DNA of 10,930 nucleotides, from contig CAMFLG010000063.1 of the NCBI GenBank assembly GCA_945957495.1, positions 1-10,930 of the forward strand, read 5' to 3'. A model generated the notes under the pieces. It was not told the origin of the DNA and did not search any database. It worked only from the letters and a program-made list of their open reading frames with translations. The stretch comes from an uncultured Pseudorhodobacter sp. (GTDB taxonomy: Bacteria > Pseudomonadota > Alphaproteobacteria > Rhodobacterales > Rhodobacteraceae). Shown one piece after another: positions 6,420 through 10,930 of this stretch (position 1 is its first letter; each line of letters starts with the position of its first letter). A program made the position numbers and the translations under genes.

Positions 6420-7724
6420 ATGTCACACCGCCCCCGCCTGACCCTGCGCGCCCTGGCCCTGTTCCCCTTGGCCCTCGCCCTGTTCACTGCAGGCCCGGCC
6501 CCGGCAGAGCCGCTGGATCAGGTGATGGCCACCATCTTTACCGTGCATACGGCGGATGACGAGGACCGCTTCCTTGGCTCGGCCTTTCTGTGGGGCGATG
6601 GCGCGGTTGCGGTGACAAATGCGCATGTGGTTGCAAATGCAACCGAAGTTCGGCTGACGGACGCCACGGGTCATGAAGAGATTGCCACGGTAATCGCCAG
6701 TGACCCCACGCGCGATGTCGCCGTGATTTCGGTAAAGTCGGGCCGCGTCGGGTTGACCCCCTCGACCGAAGCGCCCCGGCTTGGGGCAGAGGTCTGGGCC
6801 TTTGGCGCGCCTTTGGGCGTCGCCTTCACGGTGACCGAAGGCCGGATCTCTGCCCTGCATCGTCAGGTCGAGGCGGCGGTGCCGATCCGCATGATCCAGC
6901 ATGACGCGGCGGTGAACCCCGGTTCCTCTGGCGGGCCGCTGGTGGATGATGCGGGCGCGTTGGTGGGGATGAATTCCCAGATCGCCGATGGCAGCCGCAT
7001 GTTCGTGGGCATCGCCTATGCCATCGCCGCCGATGACCTGTCGCGCATCGTTACCGGCCTGATCGCGGAAACCCTGCCGCCCCTGCCGCAACTGGGCATG
7101 ATCGTCCGTCCGGTGGATCGGCAACTTGCGGCGGCGCTGGGCATTTCGGCCACCGGCCTGCTGGTGGATCAGGTGCGGCAGGGCGATCTGGCCGACCGCG
7201 CCGGGGTCAAACCGGGCGATGTGGTGCTGGCGCTGGGGGATGCCGCGTTGACCCAACCCGGCGATCTTGCCTTTGCGCTGGAGGCTGCGCAATCCGGCAC
7301 CAGTCTGGATTTCACCATCCTGCGCGCCGGGTCGGTTCTGGTGCTGATGACAGAGCTTGATGCAGAGCCGCAATCGGCCCTGACCCTGCGCGACGTGGCG
7401 TCCGCCCCGGCCCGGATTGCCAGCTATACGCTTGCCACGCTGGGCCTGACGCTGGGCAGTCAGGATCGCATCGCGGCTATCACCGAAAACTCACCCGCCC
7501 TGTTTGCAGGTGTCGCGCGCGGCGACCGCATCCTGATGCTGAACGGCCAACCGCTGACGGCGGTTGATCTTTCCACCGCCCGCTTTGACGCGCCCGTGCT
7601 GTTGCTGCTGCAAGACACCGCTGGCACCACCCGCCACGTCCTGATCGACCCTTGGGCCACGGGCAAGACAATTCGCCCGGTCGGCGGCGCGAATGTGCTT
7701 GACCCAAACGTGGTGCTGTTCTGA
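6420..7724 (+). CDS. HtrA/Deg-family periplasmic serine protease with two PDZ regions
   Basis: The protein has 434 residues. A Sec signal (RALALFPLALALFTAGPAPA, cleavage before Glu30) precedes a trypsin-like domain at about 35-215. The catalytic triad is His69 (TNAHVV), Asp99 (RDVAVISV) and Ser170 (NPGSSGGPL). The first PDZ domain spans about 223-310 (LGMIVRP; GDLADRAGVKPGDVVLALG). A more divergent second one spans about 335-410 (LGLTLG; ENSPALFAGVARGDRILMLNG). HtrA proteins degrade or refold damaged envelope proteins and are often controlled by envelope-stress systems. The start at 6420 has GAGGA 5 nt upstream; earlier in-frame ATGs (6357, 6408) lack a site and would spoil the signal peptide. 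It is the first gene of an operon with the two-component system and a caspase. Confidence 0.93.
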   Translation: MSHRPRLTLRALALFPLALALFTAGPAPAEPLDQVMATIFTVHTADDEDRFLGSAFLWGDGAVAVTNAHVVANATEVRLTDATGHEEIATVIASDPTRDVAVISVKSGRVGLTPSTEAPRLGAEVWAFGAPLGVAFTVTEGRISALHRQVEAAVPIRMIQHDAAVNPGSSGGPLVDDAGALVGMNSQIADGSRMFVGIAYAIAADDLSRIVTGLIAETLPPLPQLGMIVRPVDRQLAAALGISATGLLVDQVRQGDLADRAGVKPGDVVLALGDAALTQPGDLAFALEAAQSGTSLDFTILRAGSVLVLMTELDAEPQSALTLRDVASAPARIASYTLATLGLTLGSQDRIAAITENSPALFAGVARGDRILMLNGQPLTAVDLSTARFDAPVLLLLQDTAGTTRHVLIDPWATGKTIRPVGGANVLDPNVVLF

Positions 7725-7755
7725 CATGGGTGAAAAATTCTGCGGGGAAGATTTT

Positions 7756-8439
7756 ATGGACCGAATTCTGATCGTTGAAGATGATCCCGAAACCGCCGCC
7801 GCCGTTGCCGCCGAAGTACGCGGTCTGGGCTGTGAGCCGGTGATTGTGACCACACTGGAAGAGGGCGTTGCCGCCGCCCCCGGTGATTTCAAGGTGATCG
7901 TGCTGGACCGGATGCTGCCGGGCGGCGATGGCGTGGAAGCCATGGCGCGGATGCGCGCCAACGGGGCGCGGGCGATGATCCTTGTGCTGTCGGCCTTGGG
8001 CCGTGCGGCCAACCGGGTGGAGGGGTTGGAGAAAGGCGCCGACGACTACCTGCCGAAACCCTTTGAACCCGAAGAGTTGCGCGCCCGTCTGCGCGCCCTG
8101 CTGCGCCGGGGCACAATGCAGGTTTTAGACAATGACCTGCTGGCCTTTGGCGATCTGGAAATCCGCATGAAGGCGCGCACCGTTCACATCAAACGCGCGC
8201 ATGTGGCTGTAAGCCCAAAGGAATTTGAACTGATCAGCTATTTCGCCCAGAACGCGGGGCAGGTCGTCACCCGGATGCAATTGTTGGAAAATGTCTGGAA
8301 CCTGCATTTCGATCCCGGCACCAATGTTGTCGATGTTCACGTTGGGCGCCTGCGCCGCAAGCTGGAAGAGGCGGGTTCTGCCGCGATTCAGACCGCGCGC
8401 GGCGAAGGCTATGTCTTTGCGCCAATGGCGGCAAAGTGA
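7756..8439 (+). CDS. OmpR/PhoB-family response regulator
   Basis: The protein has 227 residues. The receiver domain (1-115) has the acidic triplet EDD at 8-10, the phospho-acceptor Asp51 (VIVLDRMLPGGDG), Ser79 (LVLSA) and Lys101 (YLPKPF), so it should be phosphorylatable. The C-terminal winged helix (about 125-225) has the typical LSPKEFELI-like segment (here VSPKEFELISYF), ENVWN and VVDVHVGRLRRKLE, ending RGEGYVF. It is a cytoplasmic DNA-binding regulator. The start at 7756 has GGGGAAG 5 nt upstream. It follows the HtrA gene by 31 nt and overlaps the kinase gene by 4 nt. It is the best candidate to bind the palindromes at 4737 and 6348, although OmpR-type proteins more often use direct repeats. 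Confidence 0.96.
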   Translation: MDRILIVEDDPETAAAVAAEVRGLGCEPVIVTTLEEGVAAAPGDFKVIVLDRMLPGGDGVEAMARMRANGARAMILVLSALGRAANRVEGLEKGADDYLPKPFEPEELRARLRALLRRGTMQVLDNDLLAFGDLEIRMKARTVHIKRAHVAVSPKEFELISYFAQNAGQVVTRMQLLENVWNLHFDPGTNVVDVHVGRLRRKLEEAGSAAIQTARGEGYVFAPMAAK

Positions 8440-9803
8440 GCGCTGACCGCCCTTTGGCGGCCCGCGCCACCCTGCGTCTGGCCGCGCTGATGGCCGCCGC
8501 GATCATGGCGCTGTCGCTGGGGGCGATGGCCCTGCAATACCGGCTGGTGGAAACCCGGATGATGCAGGCGCAGGAAAACCTGCTGACGGCCAGCCTGAAC
8601 GGCTTTGCCGCCCTGTATGACCAACGCCGCATCATTGCGCTGCGTCAGGCCATCGAATACCGTGCGGCGGCCAGCGCGGGGGGCGAGATGCTGCTGCTGC
8701 AAGACCGCAAGGGTGCGGTTCTGGCCGGAACCGAAACCGCCTGGCCTACGGGCGTTGACCCGACGGGTGAGGGGTTTACTGCCGATCATGCCGTAGCCTT
8801 TGCCAAGGGTGATACGCGCTGGCTGGGGGTGGCGCGCATCCTGCCGGGGGGATTTCCGCTGCTGGTCGCGCATTCGCTGGCGCCGGTGGATGCGACGCTC
8901 GCCAGCCTGCGCCGGGGCATGGCGGCGCTGGCGGCGGCGCTACTCGCGGCAGGGGCCGCGGTTGGCTGGTTTGCCGCGCGCGGTGTGATGGGCCGCGTCA
9001 ACCGCATCAACACGCTGGCCGACCGGGTTGCGGCTGGCGATCTGTCGGCGCGCCTGCCCGGCCCGCGCAGCAACGATGAATTCGGCCTCTTGGAAACCCA
9101 TGTTCATGCCATGCTGGACCGGATCGAAAACCTCAACCGCGCCACGCATCGGCTGTCGGACACCATCGCGCATGAATTGCGCACGCCGCTGAACCGCATG
9201 ACGCAAAAGCTGTCTCGTATTCAGGGGCAAGAGGATTTGGCGGAAGAGCTGAAATCCGAAATGCGCGCCGCGATCCGGGTGTTTGACTCGCTGCTGGATA
9301 TCAGCCGGGCCGAGGCGGATCAGGGCAGCGGCGGCGGCCTTGTGCCCGTGGATCTGTCGGCGGTGGCGTCCGAGGTCTGGGATCTTTACGAACCATTGGC
9401 CGAGGATAAGGGCCTTGGCTGTACCCTTTCCGTCCAACCCGGCCTGCGCGTGCTGGGCGATCGCAATCTGATCGCGCAGATGCTGTCAAACCTTCTGGAC
9501 AACGCCATCAAATATTGCGCCCCCGGCGATGCGCTGTCGCTTGGCCTGGCCGAGGCTGCCGATGGCCATATTCTGACCGTCGCCGATACTGGCCCCGGCC
9601 TGCCCGATACGCTGAAGGAAGATGCGTTCGAACGCTTTGTCCGCGCCGACCGCGACATTGATCGCGGCATCAAGGGCCATGGCCTTGGCCTCGCGCTGGT
9701 GCGCGCCATCGCCGCGCGGCATGGGGCGAAACTGGTGCTTCCGGCCACCGAAAAGGGCCTGACGCTGGAATTCCACTGGCCGAAACTGGCGGCAGAGGCA
9801 TGA
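8436..9803 (+). CDS. Membrane sensor histidine kinase (HAMP, HisKA, HATPase)
   Basis: The protein has 455 residues and starts at GTG inside the regulator stop (GTGA). Two membrane helices, about 12-34 and 161-183, enclose a periplasmic sensor loop of roughly 125 residues that I do not recognise. A HAMP segment follows (184-236), then the H-box with phospho-acceptor His246 (SDTIAHELRTPLNR). The ATP-binding domain has the N-box (NLLDNAIKY, Asn356), the G1 box (DTGPG, 384-388) and the G2 box (GHGLGLALV, from 414). All key residues are intact, so it should phosphorylate the adjacent regulator. The sensor loop has a Met pair at 42-43 but no obvious metal-binding cluster, so copper sensing is not supported directly. 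Its stop overlaps the start of the second caspase gene (ATGA). Confidence 0.95.
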   Translation: MSADRPLAARATLRLAALMAAAIMALSLGAMALQYRLVETRMMQAQENLLTASLNGFAALYDQRRIIALRQAIEYRAAASAGGEMLLLQDRKGAVLAGTETAWPTGVDPTGEGFTADHAVAFAKGDTRWLGVARILPGGFPLLVAHSLAPVDATLASLRRGMAALAAALLAAGAAVGWFAARGVMGRVNRINTLADRVAAGDLSARLPGPRSNDEFGLLETHVHAMLDRIENLNRATHRLSDTIAHELRTPLNRMTQKLSRIQGQEDLAEELKSEMRAAIRVFDSLLDISRAEADQGSGGGLVPVDLSAVASEVWDLYEPLAEDKGLGCTLSVQPGLRVLGDRNLIAQMLSNLLDNAIKYCAPGDALSLGLAEAADGHILTVADTGPGLPDTLKEDAFERFVRADRDIDRGIKGHGLGLALVRAIAARHGAKLVLPATEKGLTLEFHWPKLAAEA

Positions 9804-10930
9804 GGGCGCGGCTGTGCCCCGTGGTGTTTCTGGCCGCCCTCGCAGCCCTCGTCCTGCCCTTGCGGGCAGAACATCGGGCGGTGTTGGTCGGTGTTTCTGA
9901 TTACACCGTTCTGGATGCGGATCTGAACGGCCCCAAGAACGACGTGCGGCTTATGGCCGAAGTGTTGGCCGCGCGCGGCGTGCCGCCTGCGGAAATGACC
10001 GTGCTGACCAGCGATCCCACCGGCCTGCCCGCAGCTGCCCACAGCGGCCCGCCCACCCGCGCCGCGATCATGGCGGCGCTGGCCGATGTTTCCGCCCGCG
10101 CCAAGGTGGGCGATACGGTGGTGTTCTATTTCTCTGGCCATGGCGCGCAGGCCCCCGACCAAAGCGGCGATGAGGGTGGGGGATATGACGAGATTTTCCT
10201 GCCCGCCGATGCCGCAGGCTGGAGGGGCGATATCGGCGCGGTGGAAAACGCCATTCTGGATGATGAGCTGCAGGTCTGGGCGCAGGGCCTCTTGTCGCGG
10301 GACATCCAGTTGATCGGCCTGATCGACGCCTGCCATTCCGACACCGGCTTTCGGGGGCTTGGCGGGGCAGGGGTGGCGCGCGGGCTTGGTCCCGCCGATC
10401 TGGGTATTCCGCCTGATGCGGCCTTTGCCCCGGGCGACCCTGTGCCGCCATTGCAGGGGCAGTTCGTGTTCCTCTATTCCTCGCAATCCGACCAACGTTC
10501 TTTCGAATATCCCTTGGGCGATACCGGGCAATGGCAGGGCGAATTCACCCTGCGTCTGGCCGAGGTGCTGCGCCGCAGCCCCGATGCCGCCTGGGCGCAG
10601 GTGCTGGCCGCCACCTCTGCCGCGATGGTGCAGGGGGCGGCCTTGCAGGTGCCCGATGGCGAAGGCCCGCTGTTGCAAAGCGCGGTGTTCGGCGCCGCCG
10701 CGCCCCAGCGTTTCGCCGTCCACGGCAGAACGGTCGCGGCGGGTCTGTTGCAGGGGCTGAGTGACGGAACCGAGGTGGCGCTTTATGCCGGGCCTGCGGG
10801 CGGAACAGTCATTGCCCAAGCCGTCCTGACCAAAACCACCGCCCGCACGGCGCAATTGCCCCCCGGCACGCCCCCGGCGGCCTGGGCCGAAGTCACCGCC
10901 CCCGCCGCGCCGCCCGCCCTGCGCCTTGCC
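9800..10930 (+). CDS. Second exported caspase-like protease (peptidase C14), 3' end outside window
   Basis: The frame from the ATG at 9800 is open to the last base, giving 377 residues with no stop. It starts with a Sec signal (VVFLAALAALVLPLRA, cleavage before Glu24). The caspase fold follows: GPKNDVRL (44-51), the catalytic His114 in YFSGHGAQ, the DEIFLPAD segment (130-137) and the catalytic Cys178 in LIDACHSD. It shares block after block with the caspase at 2013-4049 (FSGHG-AQAP, DE-F-P-D, an N-A-L/I-DDE motif after the acidic loop), so the two are homologous. The gene overlaps the kinase stop by 4 nt (ATGA), which implies translational coupling. A Pro/Ala-rich stretch begins near residue 355. 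Whether a DUF4384-type domain follows cannot be seen. Confidence 0.92.
   Translation, partial: MRARLCPVVFLAALAALVLPLRAEHRAVLVGVSDYTVLDADLNGPKNDVRLMAEVLAARGVPPAEMTVLTSDPTGLPAAAHSGPPTRAAIMAALADVSARAKVGDTVVFYFSGHGAQAPDQSGDEGGGYDEIFLPADAAGWRGDIGAVENAILDDELQVWAQGLLSRDIQLIGLIDACHSDTGFRGLGGAGVARGLGPADLGIPPDAAFAPGDPVPPLQGQFVFLYSSQSDQRSFEYPLGDTGQWQGEFTLRLAEVLRRSPDAAWAQVLAATSAAMVQGAALQVPDGEGPLLQSAVFGAAAPQRFAVHGRTVAAGLLQGLSDGTEVALYAGPAGGTVIAQAVLTKTTARTAQLPPGTPPAAWAEVTAPAAPPALRLA

Noticed and set aside
9386..10855. Long minus-strand open frame (489 codons) opposite the kinase and second caspase
   Set aside because: It has shadow composition and no ribosome-binding support, and it spans two real genes on the other strand.
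1..10930. CRISPR array, tRNA or rRNA genes, insertion sequences
   Set aside because: I saw no regularly spaced repeats, no tRNA-like cloverleaf with a CCA-type end, no rRNA-like stretch and no transposase.

Overview
The window looks like a contig end from a high-GC alphaproteobacterium, most likely of the Rhodobacter/Rhodobacterales group. Coding stretches I counted reach about 73-75% G+C. The gene types also fit: a small DUF1127 protein divergent from a LysR regulator, a BAX-inhibitor-type N-terminus beginning MADYQTIRTT, and a Tat-exported copper oxidase. This placement rests on gene style, not on a marker gene. The first 40 bases are not genomic. They are an untrimmed Nextera library adapter (7 index bases, then the transposase read-1 adapter ending in the Tn5 mosaic end) fused to the 5' end of a broken gene.

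Layout. 41-124 (-): first 28 codons of a BAX inhibitor-1/YccA-type membrane protein, cut by the adapter. 266-484 (-): DUF1127 protein. 618-1490 (+): LysR-type regulator, divergent from it across an AT-rich control region. 1545-1976 (+): lower-GC VOC/glyoxalase-fold protein. 2013-4049 (-): exported caspase-like (C14) protease with a DUF4384-like C-terminal region. 4060-4665 (-): exported protein with a PPC-like C-terminal beta domain, immediately upstream of the caspase in one operon. 4767-6218 (-): Tat-exported multicopper oxidase with a Met/His-rich insert. 6420-7724 (+): HtrA/Deg-type serine protease with two PDZ regions. 7756-8439 (+): OmpR-type response regulator. 8436-9803 (+): membrane histidine kinase. 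9800-10930 (+): a second exported caspase-like protease, still open at the window edge. The largest gap without a gene is 201 bases (6219-6419), and it holds the divergent promoter region.

The interesting part is 2013-10930. Two exported caspase-like proteases flank a PPC-like secreted protein, a copper oxidase, an HtrA protease and a two-component system. The right-hand genes are tightly coupled: a 31-nt gap, then GTGA and ATGA stop/start overlaps. The kinase-regulator pair and the second caspase should therefore be made together. The upstream regions of both caspase-containing units carry almost the same 15-base palindrome (TGACA-N5-TGTCA, 13 of 15 bases identical), which is a strong candidate shared operator. 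My working hypothesis is a periplasmic proteolysis module, sensed and switched by its own two-component system, possibly tied to copper or oxidative envelope stress. The protein families are established; their joint function is inference.
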